This document shows, piece by piece, positions 52,341-59,930 of a stretch of 64,000 bases of DNA; position 1 is the stretch's first letter, and every line of letters begins with the position of its first letter. The stretch is from Ancylobacter aquaticus. GTDB taxonomy: Bacteria > Pseudomonadota > Alphaproteobacteria > Rhizobiales > Xanthobacteraceae. The notes below the pieces were generated by a model, which was not told where the DNA came from, searched no databases, and worked only from the letters and a program-made list of their open reading frames with translations. The stretch lies in the NCBI RefSeq assembly GCF_004339465.1, contig NZ_SMFY01000005.1:124001-188000 (forward strand), in the 5' to 3' direction. Made by a program: the position numbers and the translations under genes.

Positions 52341-53035
52341 GACGAGGCTTTCACGAAGCCGCCATAGCGGCTGAAATGACGCTCCAGCCGTACCTGCAAG
52401 GCCGACAGCACGGAGCTCAGCGCCAGATAGATCAGCGCCGCCTCGATATAGATGATCAGCGGCTCATAGCTGGTGGCGACGATGCGCTGCGCCGCCTGGA
52501 ACAGCTCCGGGACGGTCACGGCGGCGGCGAGCGAGGTGTCCTTCACCAGCGAGATGAACGAGTTCGACAGCGGCGGCACCGCCACGCGCAGCGCTTGCGG
52601 CAGGATGGTCCGGCGCAGCGCCTGCTGCCAGGTCATCCCGATGGAATAGCTCGCCTCCCACTGCCCGTTTGGGATCGAGCCGATCACCGCGCGCACGATC
52701 TCGGAGGTGTAGGCGCCGACGTTCAGGGTGAAGCCGATCAGCGCGGCGGGAAATGCGTCCAGCACGATGCCGATGCTCGGCAGGCCGTAGAAGATCAGAA
52801 ACAATTGCACAAGCAGCGGGGTGCCGCGAATGATCCAGACATAGAACCGCATCACCGCCACCAGCGGCTTCGGGCCGAACAAGCGGATCAGCGCAACGAC
52901 GAAGCCAAGCGTCAGGCCGAGCGCGAAGGACAGCAGGGTAAGTGGGACCGTGAACACCAGCGCCGCCCACAGCAGCGGGGCGGCCGAGTTCAGCATAAGT
53001 TCGAGCCAATAGGGCACAGCGCGGCTTCCGTTCAT
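52337..53035 (-). CDS. polar amino acid/cystine ABC transporter permease
   Basis: 232 residues from the ATG at 53035. Five membrane segments (LLWAALVFTVPLTLLSFALG near 20; LVQLFLIFYGLPSIG near 75). Family motif WIIRGTPLLVQLFLIFYG (RGTPLLVQ) and EAA loop EASYSIGMTWQQALRRTILP then QALRVAVPPLSNSFISLVKD (the VPPLSN signature of HisMQ-type permeases). It forms a homodimer in most TcyL-type systems, consistent with only one permease gene here. Confidence 0.88.
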   Translation of the reverse strand: MNGSRAVPYWLELMLNSAAPLLWAALVFTVPLTLLSFALGLTLGFVVALIRLFGPKPLVAVMRFYVWIIRGTPLLVQLFLIFYGLPSIGIVLDAFPAALIGFTLNVGAYTSEIVRAVIGSIPNGQWEASYSIGMTWQQALRRTILPQALRVAVPPLSNSFISLVKDTSLAAAVTVPELFQAAQRIVATSYEPLIIYIEAALIYLALSSVLSALQVRLERHFSRYGGFVKASS

Positions 53036-53038
53036 GAG

Positions 53039-53067
53039 AAAGGGCCGCCCAGGCAGGGCGACCCCTT
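53039..53067 (-). other. intercistronic hairpin after the binding-protein gene
   Basis: AAAGGGCCGCCC pairs with GGGCGACCCCTT around a 5-nt loop, with minor mismatches, in the 57-bp gap between the binding-protein and permease genes. Fourth example of a hairpin behind a binding-protein gene in this window. Confidence 0.5.
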
Positions 53068-53092
53068 CTGTCGTCACATTAGGACGGTGGGA

Positions 53093-53872
53093 TTATTTGG
53101 AAACGTCGGCGCCGAAATATTTCGTCGAGATCGCCGCGTAGGTGCCGTCCGCCTTGATGTCGGTGATCGCCTTGTTGATGGCCTCGACCAGCTTCGGGTT
53201 GCCCTTGCGCACGATCACGCCGGAATAGTCGGCATTGTCCTCGGTGGCGACGATCTTCACCTTGGCGTCGGGCTTGTGCTTCTTGAAGTCCAGAAAGGAC
53301 AGGCTGTCATTGACCGTGGCGTCGGCGCGCCCGTTGAGCACGAGCTGGATCGACTGGTCGAAGCCGTCGGTGCCGACGAGGCTCGCGCCATTCTTCTCGG
53401 CGAGCTTGCCGAAATTGCTGGTCAGCGACTGCGCCGCCTTCTTGCCCTTCAGGTCGCTGAAGCCCTTGATGTCGGTATTGTCGTCACGCACGATCAGCAC
53501 GGCTTTTGAGGCGATATAGGGATCGGAGAAGTCGTATTTGGCCTTGCGGGCGTCGGTGATGCCGACCTGGTTGATCACGGCGTCGTAGCGCTTGGCATCG
53601 AGGCCGGCGATCAGCCCGTCCCATTTGCCCTCGAGGAATTCCGCCTTCACGCCAAGCTTCGCAGCGATGGCTTCACCGATCTCGACATCGAAGCCGACCA
53701 GCTTGTTGCTGCCGTCATGATAAGTGAAGGGGGCATAGGTGCCCTCGGTGCCGATCTTGATGATTCTGGCGGCCTTGATGGCGTCGAGGTCGTCGGCACG
53801 GCCCGGCGCGGCAGCGACCGTCTGCAAGGCGGCGACGAGGCCGATTGCGATAAGCGAGTGCATCCATTTCAT
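53093..53872 (-). CDS. cystine/polar amino acid-binding protein (TcyJ/FliY-like)
   Basis: 259 residues; signal peptide 1-26 (SLIAIGLVAALQTVAAA, cleavage near GRA). SBP_bac_3 pattern: IKIGTEGTYAPFTYHDGSNK, LVGFDVEIGEAIAAKLGVKA, YDAVINQVGITDARKAKYDF and GRADATVNDSLSFLDFKKHK, close to the cystine-binding FliY/TcyJ group. First gene of the three-gene importer. Cystine, cystathionine or another sulfur amino acid is the likely ligand given the neighbouring sulfur genes; other polar amino acids cannot be excluded. Confidence 0.83.
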   Translation of the reverse strand: MKWMHSLIAIGLVAALQTVAAAPGRADDLDAIKAARIIKIGTEGTYAPFTYHDGSNKLVGFDVEIGEAIAAKLGVKAEFLEGKWDGLIAGLDAKRYDAVINQVGITDARKAKYDFSDPYIASKAVLIVRDDNTDIKGFSDLKGKKAAQSLTSNFGKLAEKNGASLVGTDGFDQSIQLVLNGRADATVNDSLSFLDFKKHKPDAKVKIVATEDNADYSGVIVRKGNPKLVEAINKAITDIKADGTYAAISTKYFGADVSK

Positions 53873-53950
53873 GGGTCTGTCTCCTGCGCTCTAAGGGGCG
53901 CTGCCTGCTTGAATGCTAAAGTGGGGTGATCGAGGCGGGCAGCTAGTGGC

Positions 53951-54751
53951 TCACCACGCCGGCAGCACGGCGCCCTTGAACCGGGTTTCCAGAAACGCCT
54001 TCACGTCCGGCGACTGATAGGCTGCGGCCAGCTTGCGGATCGTGGGCTTGCTCTCATCCCCTGCGCGCACGGCGACGATATTGCCATACGGGTTCTCGGT
54101 GCGGCTTTCCTGAACCAGCGCGTCCTTGCGTGGGTCGAGCTTGGCGCCGAGCGCGTAATTGGTGTTGATCACCGCGCCATCGAGATCGGGCAGTTGCTTG
54201 GGCAGTAAGGCGGCATCGAGCTCGCGGAACTTCACCTGCTTCGGATTGTCTATCACATCCAGCGTCGTCGGCAGCAGGCCCTTGCCGGGTTTCACCTTGA
54301 TCAAGCCGTTGGCCGCCAGCAGGTTGAGCGCCCGCCCGCCATTGCTGGGATCGTTGGGAATGCCAATCTGCGCGCCCTGCGGCAGGTCTTTGAAATTCTT
54401 GATCTTGGTCGAGTAGAAACCGATCGGCTCGACGATGGTGAAGCCGGCGGGCACGATCTTGTAACCCCGCGCCGCGATCTGGGCGTCGAGATAGGGCTGG
54501 TGCTGGAACGCATTGGCGTCGAGATCGCCGCGCGACAATGCCTCGTTCGGCAGCGTGTAGTCGGAAAAGGCGATGATCTGGATCTCTATTCCGTCCTTGG
54601 CCGCGACCTTCTTGACGACTTCGGCGATCTCTTCCTCGTCGCCGCCGATGACGCCGAGCTTGATCTTTTCAGCCGCTGACGCGGGTAGGGCGCTTATGAG
54701 GGCGGCAACGGCAATGCCGGCTGCGAGGTTGATGAACCGATTGATGGACAT
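53951..54751 (-). CDS. metQ: methionine-type ABC binding protein (MetQ/NlpA family)
   Basis: 266 residues from the ATG at 54751 (GGAG 5 nt upstream). NlpA-family blocks: EKIKLGVIGGDEEEIAEVVK, SDYTLPNEALSRGDLDANAF then QHQPYLDAQIAARGYKIV, TIVEPIGFYSTKIKNFKDLP and GIPNDPSNGGRALNLLAANG. Most MetQ are lipoproteins, but here the signal ends LISALPASAAEK with no cysteine, so it is a soluble periplasmic protein. Its MetN and MetI are divergent, 0.8 kb away. It binds methionine or a related sulfur compound. Confidence 0.86.
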   Translation of the reverse strand: MSINRFINLAAGIAVAALISALPASAAEKIKLGVIGGDEEEIAEVVKKVAAKDGIEIQIIAFSDYTLPNEALSRGDLDANAFQHQPYLDAQIAARGYKIVPAGFTIVEPIGFYSTKIKNFKDLPQGAQIGIPNDPSNGGRALNLLAANGLIKVKPGKGLLPTTLDVIDNPKQVKFRELDAALLPKQLPDLDGAVINTNYALGAKLDPRKDALVQESRTENPYGNIVAVRAGDESKPTIRKLAAAYQSPDVKAFLETRFKGAVLPAW

Positions 54752-55081
54752 GGAGGCTCCCCGAATGATGGCGCCAGGCGCCTTGTCTCGTGAGAGGAGC
54801 GCCGAATCTGATAATAATCTATTGAATTTATGGAATACTAGGTATGCATATTTGTTAGGCGTGATGCACAAATCGTGGGCGACCGCACAAAGGTCTATCA
54901 ATCCAATTGACAATTTGAAGTGGTTGGTTAATCGTAAAGCCGTTGTTGATCGGTGAATAATTTGTATTCGCTGATTGGCCGCGGGATTTGAGCCCGGCAG
55001 CTTGCACCGCGTCACCAATTGCTAAAGCGCCACGATGGTCGTGGTCGGGTCGTTTTGACGATGCCTTTGGGAGGCCGAGCC
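54752..55081. promoter_or_regulatory. divergent control region between metQ and the met leader
   Basis: AT-rich from 54800 to 54970 (for example the metQ-proximal TAATAATCTATTGAATTTAT), unlike the flanking high-GC DNA, and the likely metQ promoter and regulator-binding area. A foldable ATTGG...CCAAT segment lies at 54975-55015. No SAM riboswitch consensus is recognised. The leader ORF on the other side has its own Shine-Dalgarno at 55069. Confidence 0.45.
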
Positions 55082-55114
55082 ATGACCAAGATGTGTTGTC
55101 CCTGCTGCGTATGA
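55082..55114 (+). CDS. candidate cysteine-rich leader peptide (10 aa)
   Basis: ATG ACC AAG ATG TGT TGT CCC TGC TGC GTA TGA encodes MTKMCCPCCV. GGGAGG lies 7 nt before the ATG, among the best ribosome sites in the window. Four of ten codons are cysteine, in both synonymous forms. It sits 85 bp upstream of a small gene and 412 bp upstream of metN. Short frames rich in one amino acid upstream of genes for that amino acid act as attenuators: ribosomes stall when the charged tRNA is scarce, changing downstream RNA folding or termination. A GCGCC-ACA-GGCGC hairpin follows at 55165-55180. Function is inferred. Confidence 0.55.
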   Translation: MTKMCCPCCV

Positions 55115-55198
55115 CGTTGCTTCGTCTCGTATCTTTTCAGCAGCTTTAGCCGGATTGCAGTTGCGCCACAGGCGCCCTCCGGTTCAGGGACCTAGACC

Positions 55199-55402
55199 AT
55201 GACCGATTTCATCTCCTTTGCCGCCGGCGAGCCGCGGCTCGACGACATATTGGCCGACCCCATCATTGGCCTTGTGCTGAAGCGCGATGGCCTTAGCGCC
55301 GAGCGGGTCGCCGCCCTGCTGGCGCGCGAGCAGCGCCGGCTCGGGTTCGGCAGCGCGCCGCGCCGGGCCGCCGGTTCACCGGCTCTGGCCTACGCGGCCT
55401 GA
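55199..55402 (+). CDS. small conserved-looking protein, unknown function
   Basis: 67 residues, MTDFISFAAGEPRLDDILAD then PIIGLVLKRDGLSAERVAAL, with a helical middle and a basic, alanine-rich tail. No known domain is recognised. It lies between the cysteine-rich leader and metN on the same strand, so it is probably co-transcribed. The high-GC codon pattern supports real coding. It resembles the short regulatory-type proteins with a DILxDPI pattern often found beside rhizobial transport operons, but this is only an impression. Confidence 0.6.
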   Translation: MTDFISFAAGEPRLDDILADPIIGLVLKRDGLSAERVAALLAREQRRLGFGSAPRRAAGSPALAYAA

Positions 55403-55525
55403 CAGGCTGAGCGTGCCACGCTGTCCGAGACTTTTCCGTTTAACAGTGCCGCTCGCGGCGCCGGACCGTCGGCGGTTGCCAAGCAAGACCCGGAAAACCA
55501 GAACGGTAGCGATGATGCGCGCCCG

Positions 55526-56566
55526 ATGATCGAACTCGACGGTGTGTGGAAGACCTTTCCAGCCCGCGGCAGCGACACGGCCGTCGAGGCGCTGCGCGGC
55601 GTGAGCTTGCATGTGCCGCGTGGCGAGATTTATGGCGTCATCGGCCGTTCCGGCGCCGGCAAGTCGACCCTGATCCGCACCATTAACGGGCTGGAGCGCC
55701 CGACCTGCGGTGAGGTGCGGGTCGACGGCATCGCCATCGACAAGCTCGATGAGCGTGCGCTGCGCGAGGAGCGCCGCAAGATCGGCATGATCTTCCAGCA
55801 CTTCAATTTGCTGTCCTCACGCTCGGCCTTCGGCAATGTCGCGCTGCCACTCGAGCTGCTCGGCCTTAGCCGTCGCGAGATTGAAAAGCGCGTGACGCCG
55901 CTGCTGGAGCTGGTTGGGCTGGGCGACAAACGTGACCGCCATCCGGTGGAGCTCTCCGGCGGCCAGAAGCAGCGCGTCGGCATCGCCCGTGCGCTAGCCA
56001 CCGAGCCCAAGGTGCTGCTGTCGGACGAGGCGACCTCGGCACTCGATCCCGAGACCACACGCTCCATCCTCGCGCTGTTGGCGCGGGTGAATGCCGAGCT
56101 CGGCCTCACCATCGTGCTGATCACCCACGAGATGACCGTCATCAAGGAAATCTGTCACCGCGTCGGTGTGATCGACGACGGCGCGATCATCGAGGAGGGC
56201 CCGGTCCACCAGGTGTTCGCACACCCGCAGACCGCGACGGCGCGCTCTTTCGTCGGCAGCCTTGCCGGGCGCGAACTGCCCGCCAGCATCAAGGCCGAAC
56301 TCGGCGCGCCGGTGGAGGCATCGTCCCAAACTATTTTGCGTCTGACTCTTACCGGGGAGGCGGCCACCCAGCCGACCGTGACCAAGCTGGCGCGGGCGCT
56401 CGGCATCGATGTCGCCATCCTCGGCGGCCAGATCGACAGCATTGGCGGCCACCCGTTCGCGCTGCTGTTCCTCGGCGTGCCGACGGCGAGCTGGACCAGC
56501 GGTGCGGTGAGCGCGGCACTGGCGAGCCCGGACATCCAGCTGGAGATGCTCGGCCATGTCGCCTGA
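55526..56566 (+). CDS. metN: methionine ABC transporter ATP-binding protein
   Basis: 346 residues. Walker A VIGRSGAGKSTLIRTINGLE (near 38-55), signature LSGGQKQRVGIARALA, Walker B KVLLSDEATSALDPETTRSI and switch LTIVLITHEMTVIKEICHRV. The C-terminal NIL/ACT-like domain (about 265-340, TKLARALGIDVAILGGQIDS then IGGHPFALLFLG) is the methionine-sensing inhibitory domain specific to MetN. The stop overlaps metI. It powers uptake with MetI and MetQ. Confidence 0.93.
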   Translation: MIELDGVWKTFPARGSDTAVEALRGVSLHVPRGEIYGVIGRSGAGKSTLIRTINGLERPTCGEVRVDGIAIDKLDERALREERRKIGMIFQHFNLLSSRSAFGNVALPLELLGLSRREIEKRVTPLLELVGLGDKRDRHPVELSGGQKQRVGIARALATEPKVLLSDEATSALDPETTRSILALLARVNAELGLTIVLITHEMTVIKEICHRVGVIDDGAIIEEGPVHQVFAHPQTATARSFVGSLAGRELPASIKAELGAPVEASSQTILRLTLTGEAATQPTVTKLARALGIDVAILGGQIDSIGGHPFALLFLGVPTASWTSGAVSAALASPDIQLEMLGHVA

Positions 56567-57245
56567 ACTCCTCCGCCTCATCCTCGATTCGACGCTCGAG
56601 ACGCTCTACATGGTCGGCGTCGCGACCCTTATTGGCACGCTGCTCGGCCTGCCGCTCGGCATTTTCCTCGCCACCAGCGGCCAGGGCGAGCTGTTCGCCG
56701 CCCCGAAGCTGAACGGCGTGCTCGGCGTGGTGGTGAACGCTACCCGCTCGACACCTTTCATCATCCTCGTCGTCGCCATCATCCCCTTCACCCGGCTGAT
56801 CGCCGGCACCTCCATCGGCACCACGGCGGCCATCGTGCCGCTGACCATTGCCGCGACACCATTCATCGCGCGCATCGTCGAGGCGGCGATCCGGGAAGTC
56901 GATTACGGCCTGGTGGAAGCGTCATTGGCGATGGGAGCCACACCGTTGCAGATCGTGCGCAAGGTGCTGATCCCCGAGGCGCTGCCGGGTCTCGTGCTTG
57001 GCATCACGCTGGCTGTTGTCAGCCTGCTGTCGAACTCCGCCATGGTTGGCGCGGTCGGCGGCGGAGGCTTGGGCGATCTCGGCATCCGCTACGGCTACCA
57101 GCGCTTTATGCCGGAGGTGATGCTGGTCGTGGTGATCGTGCTCATCGTGCTGGTTCAGGGATTTCAAACCCTCGGTGAATATGTCGCGCGGCGGGTCAAC
57201 CGACGCCTGCGACTGGTCTGCCCCCTGAAAAGTGGTCCTCCTTAA
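56556..57245 (+). CDS. metI: methionine ABC transporter permease, C-terminus formed by an IS end
   Basis: 229 residues, five membrane segments, EAA loop DYGLVEASLAMGATPLQIVR near residue 120 and the MetI stretch VNATRSTPFIILVVAIIPFT. It overlaps metN by 11 nt. From codon 220 the sequence is that of the IS3 element's left end: LVCPLKSGPP and the stop are read from the inserted repeat that begins at 57214. The native tail after RRVNRRLR is lost. As the change lies behind the last helix, the protein is probably still functional. Confidence 0.9.
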   Translation: MSPELLRLILDSTLETLYMVGVATLIGTLLGLPLGIFLATSGQGELFAAPKLNGVLGVVVNATRSTPFIILVVAIIPFTRLIAGTSIGTTAAIVPLTIAATPFIARIVEAAIREVDYGLVEASLAMGATPLQIVRKVLIPEALPGLVLGITLAVVSLLSNSAMVGAVGGGGLGDLGIRYGYQRFMPEVMLVVVIVLIVLVQGFQTLGEYVARRVNRRLRLVCPLKSGPP

Positions 57246-57277
57246 GGTAGGCTTTCGAGCCTTTGGAGGATGGCGCT

Positions 57278-57556
57278 ATGGCGCAGAAGAAGCACAAGCC
57301 TGAAGAGATCGTCGCAAAGCTCCGGCAGGTAGACGTGCTGGTGTCCCAAGGACGTCCGGTTTCCGAGGCGATCCGGGCGATCGGGGTGACGGCGTTCACC
57401 TTCTATCGCTGGCGCAAGGAGTTCGGTGGTCTGAAGAGCAACCAGGTGAAGCGTCTGAAGGATTTGGAGAAGGAGAACGAGCGGCTTCGCAAGGCGGTCT
57501 CGGACTTGACGCTTGAAAAGCTTATCCTGAAGGAAGCCGCGTCGGGAAACTTCTAA
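57278..57556 (+). CDS. IS3-family orfA
   Basis: 92 residues, MAQKKHKPEEIVAKLRQVDV with the HTH SEAIRAIGVTAFTFYRWRKE and a leucine-zipper-like helix (RLKDLEKENERLRKAVSDLT). The C-terminal KLILKEAASGNF leads into the orfB frame, which is shifted by -1. Binds IS ends and is the N-terminal part of the OrfAB transposase. Confidence 0.87.
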   Translation: MAQKKHKPEEIVAKLRQVDVLVSQGRPVSEAIRAIGVTAFTFYRWRKEFGGLKSNQVKRLKDLEKENERLRKAVSDLTLEKLILKEAASGNF

Positions 57557-57591
57557 GCCCCGCCCGGCGCCGGCGCTGCATCGAGCACGTC

Positions 57592-58425
57592 ATGGGCAAG
57601 CTCGGCGTGTCGGAGCGCTTCGCGTGCCGGGTTCTGGGGCAACATCGATCCACGCAGCGCAAGATGCCGATGGGGCGAGCCAATGAGGCCGCGCTTACCG
57701 CTGACATCGTCGAACTGGCCACCCGGTATGGGCGCTATGGCTATTGGCGGATCACAGCGCTGCTACACGCCGCTGGCTGGGCCGTGAACGTCAAACGGGT
57801 CGAACGGATTTGGCGGCAGGAGGGGCTCAAGGTGCCTTACAAGCAGCCGAAGAAGGGCCGCCTATGGCTGAACGATGGGTCCTGCCTCCGGCTGCGGCCG
57901 GAGCATCCCAATCATGTCTGGTCCTACGACTTCGTCGAGGATCGCACCCATAACGGCAGGAAGTTCCGCATGTTGAACGTGATCGACGAGTTCACGCGGG
58001 AATGCCTGGCGATCCGCATCGACCGCAAGCTCAACTCGACTGCAGTCATCGACGTGCTATCCGACTTGTTCGTGCTGCGGGGCGTGCCCAGCCATGTTCG
58101 TTCCGACAACGGCCCGGAGTTCATCGCCAAGGTCGTGCGCGACTGGATCGCCGCGGTCGGGTCCAGGACCGCCTTCATCGAACCGGGTTCGCCATGGGAG
58201 AACGGATATTGCGAGAGCTTCAACTCCAAGCTCAGAGACGAACTGCTGAACGGCGAAATCTTCTACATCTTGGCTGAGGCAAAGATCGTCATCGAGAGCT
58301 GGCGCCACCACTACAATACCGAGCGACCGCACTCATCACTCGGCTACAGGCCTCCAGCTCCAGAGGTCATCTTACCCCTGCAGCCGGCCCCATCAGACCA
58401 GGCCGAAAGGCCGACAATGAATTAG
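57592..58425 (+). CDS. IS3-family orfB (DDE transposase)
   Basis: 277 residues from the first ATG, but the frame is open further upstream and reads GKLLSPARRRRCIEHV, overlapping orfA, as expected for production by programmed -1 frameshifting. DDE residues: D in VWSYDFVEDRTHNGRKFRML, D in VRSDNGPEFIAKVV and E in PWENGYCESFNSKLRDELLN. The terminal KxxxxYNTERPHSSLGYRPP motif is intact. No lesion seen. Confidence 0.9.
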   Translation: MGKLGVSERFACRVLGQHRSTQRKMPMGRANEAALTADIVELATRYGRYGYWRITALLHAAGWAVNVKRVERIWRQEGLKVPYKQPKKGRLWLNDGSCLRLRPEHPNHVWSYDFVEDRTHNGRKFRMLNVIDEFTRECLAIRIDRKLNSTAVIDVLSDLFVLRGVPSHVRSDNGPEFIAKVVRDWIAAVGSRTAFIEPGSPWENGYCESFNSKLRDELLNGEIFYILAEAKIVIESWRHHYNTERPHSSLGYRPPAPEVILPLQPAPSDQAERPTMN

Positions 58426-58458
58426 ACTGAAACCGGACCACTCAATAGGGGCAGGCCA

Positions 58459-58693
58459 CACGGCCGTCCCCCGACCTCTTGGCGAGACGGGGACGTCATC
58501 GAGGGCCACGAGAGGGAAATCGTGGCCCATGCCTTCGCCGACACCGCGCCGGTCGCCCGGGGACGCGGGCGAGCGTCCTGATGCCGCGACGCCGAAGCTC
58601 GCCCCGTCGCGCACGCTGAAACCCGTGGCTCCGGGGCTCCCGCAGTTGTGCCGCGGGAGCCCCTGGCGTCTCATACGGCCGGTGTGCCGCGCT
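58459..58693. other. non-coding, two strong hairpins
   Basis: Two perfect hairpins: GGGCCACGA / TCGTGGCCC at 58503-58528 (8-nt loop) and GGGGCTCCCGC / GCGGGAGCCCC at 58633-58663 (9-nt loop). No supported gene. The second is strong enough for a terminator or a structured RNA, but there is no U-tract. Confidence 0.5.
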
Positions 58694-59092
58694 GGTGTTG
58701 GCACGTTAACTTCCGGCTGTCGCGAAGAGGAGCATTTGGCTTGGTGACAGGCTCAGGCGGTGACGCCAGCGACGGCTTTCCAGTGCGCCATAGCCTTGAG
58801 GCGAAGAGGTGAGTGGCTAGGGCAGAGCGGCGGGGCCGAGATGGAACGAACAGATAATCCCGCCCGAACTTCATCGCCCAGCGCCGCAGCGTCTCGTAGG
58901 AGAAGGCAATACTACGTTCCGGGCAGCATCTCCTCGACCAGGCGAAGGCTCAGGGGAAAGCGAAAATACAGCCACACCGCGTGGGCGATGATCGCCGGCG
59001 GGAATCGGTGGCGCTTGTAGCTGATGGTCGGCGGGTTCATGCGACCCCAATTACACGGCCTGCCGCAACGCCGAAGTTAACGTGACAACGCC
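58694..59092. mobile_element. IS6-family internal-deletion derivative (399 bp)
   Basis: Inverted ends GGTGTTGGCACGTTAACTTC (58694) and, inward from 59092, GGCGTTGTCACGTTAACTTC match at 18 of 20 positions. Inside is only the first part of an IS6/IS26-type transposase on the minus strand. It could still be moved by a related transposase in trans. It lies inside or at the edge of an IS21 relic; no target duplication is seen. Confidence 0.65.
58850..59040 (-). pseudogene. IS6-family transposase N-terminal fragment
   Basis: Starts MNPPTISYKRHRFPPAIIAH then AVWLYFRFPLSLRLVEEMLP, the unmistakable IS6 N-terminus (SYKRHRFPPEIIAHAVWLYF). After a frame change it reads YETLRRWAMKFGRDY and then diverges. 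The DDE core is missing. Confidence 0.75.
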
Positions 59093-59440
59093 GCTTGGCC
59101 GTATGCCGCTGCTTCACCCGTGCCGAACGGTCCGCGTCCTGGATCGCATCGATCACCGGCAACAAGGGACCCAGCTTCGGCTTCGCCGCGGGCTCCTTGC
59201 GCGTATATCCCGGTGGCAGCGAGAACCGACACATCTTCGTAACCGTCTCCGGGCTCAACCCGAATACCCGCGCCGCCTCACGCCGGCGACGACCTCCGAC
59301 AAACACGAAGCGCCGAACCGCGGCATAACTCTCCACGGCAAACATCCCTGGCCGTCCCCAAAGGGATAAGCCTAACCAATGGCCGGATTTTACCCCGCCG
59401 TGCTCAGCAAAGTGCCGTCACTCACTGCCTGGTTTTGACA
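59093..59440 (-). pseudogene. IS21-family relic with IstA N-terminus
   Basis: The minus strand reads from ATG 59345: MFAVESYAAVRRFVFVGGRR then REAARVFGLSPETVTKMCRF and SLPPGYTRKEPAAKPKLGPL, an IstA N-terminus with HTH. It stops after KQRHTAKR at the IS6 derivative. The IS end TGTCAAAACCAGGCAGTGAG is seen inward from 59440, next to the broken FAD gene. Confidence 0.7.
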
Positions 59441-59738
59441 CCGCCATGGACAACACCAGCTTCGCGCCCAACCGTGCATGGTGTCACTGGCAAAGGCGCC
59501 GTTCTACCGCGTGCTTGTCTACCCAACCCCCGTCGCCACAAGCCTCGGCCTTTCCGCCAATGCCCATGCGCAGGTGCTCGATGCCCACGGTGAGGCAATT
59601 CCGGGGCTTTATGTCTGCGGCAATGACATGAGCGCCGCGATGGGCGGGGAATATCAGGGGCCGGGCGGCCAGTTGGGCCCAGGCATGACCTTCGCCTACA
59701 TCGCGACACGCCATGCCGCCATCCCGCCACGCCGATGA
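59441..59738 (+). pseudogene. FAD-binding dehydrogenase (ketosteroid-dehydrogenase-like), C-terminal fragment
   Basis: NTSFAPN and then, after a 1-nt shift near 59475, CMVSLAKAPFYRVLVYPTP followed by ANAHAQVLDAHGEAIPGLYV and CGNDMSAAMGGEYQGPGGQL, GPGMTFAYIATRHAA. This is the C-terminal FAD-domain end of 3-ketosteroid dehydrogenase-like flavoproteins, the superfamily of the gene at 41816. The N-terminal ~470 residues are lost at the IS21 end (59440). Confidence 0.65.
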
Positions 59739-59930
59739 CGGGGCGACTTATGTTGACTTCCCCTAGGCTGGGAAGTTGAAGCACGATGATGTTAAATGCG
59801 GCAACGTCCTTTTAGCCGCTCGATGACGAGCAGCTTCCGCTAGCCGCCAGAGCGATATGCCAAGCGCTTTCCCGACGGACGAGCTCGTCTCCGGAATCCG
59901 CAAAAAGATTCATCTGCATCAGCGCATCCG

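Larger units (their letters stand above)
57214..58458. mobile_element. IS3-family element, apparently intact
   Basis: 1245 bp, with terminal repeats TGGTCTGCCCCCTGAAAAGT at 57214 and, inward from 58458, TGGCCTGCCCCTATTGAGTG; both continue with GTGGTCC. It carries orfA and orfB with intact catalytic residues. Flanking trinucleotides differ (GAC left, CAC right), so no target duplication is seen, and the metI sequence is not resumed on the right. A deletion or recombination between IS copies probably removed the original right flank. Confidence 0.8.

Noticed and set aside
54968..55020. tRNA-like fold (GGGCTCAAATCCCG resembling a T-arm)
   Set aside because: The loop lacks the invariant TTC, and no D-arm, anticodon arm or acceptor stem can be drawn around it.
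58633..58663. Strong hairpin considered as an attC site or integron end
   Set aside because: No integrase, no R/L box core sites and no cassette arrangement; a simple inverted repeat is sufficient.
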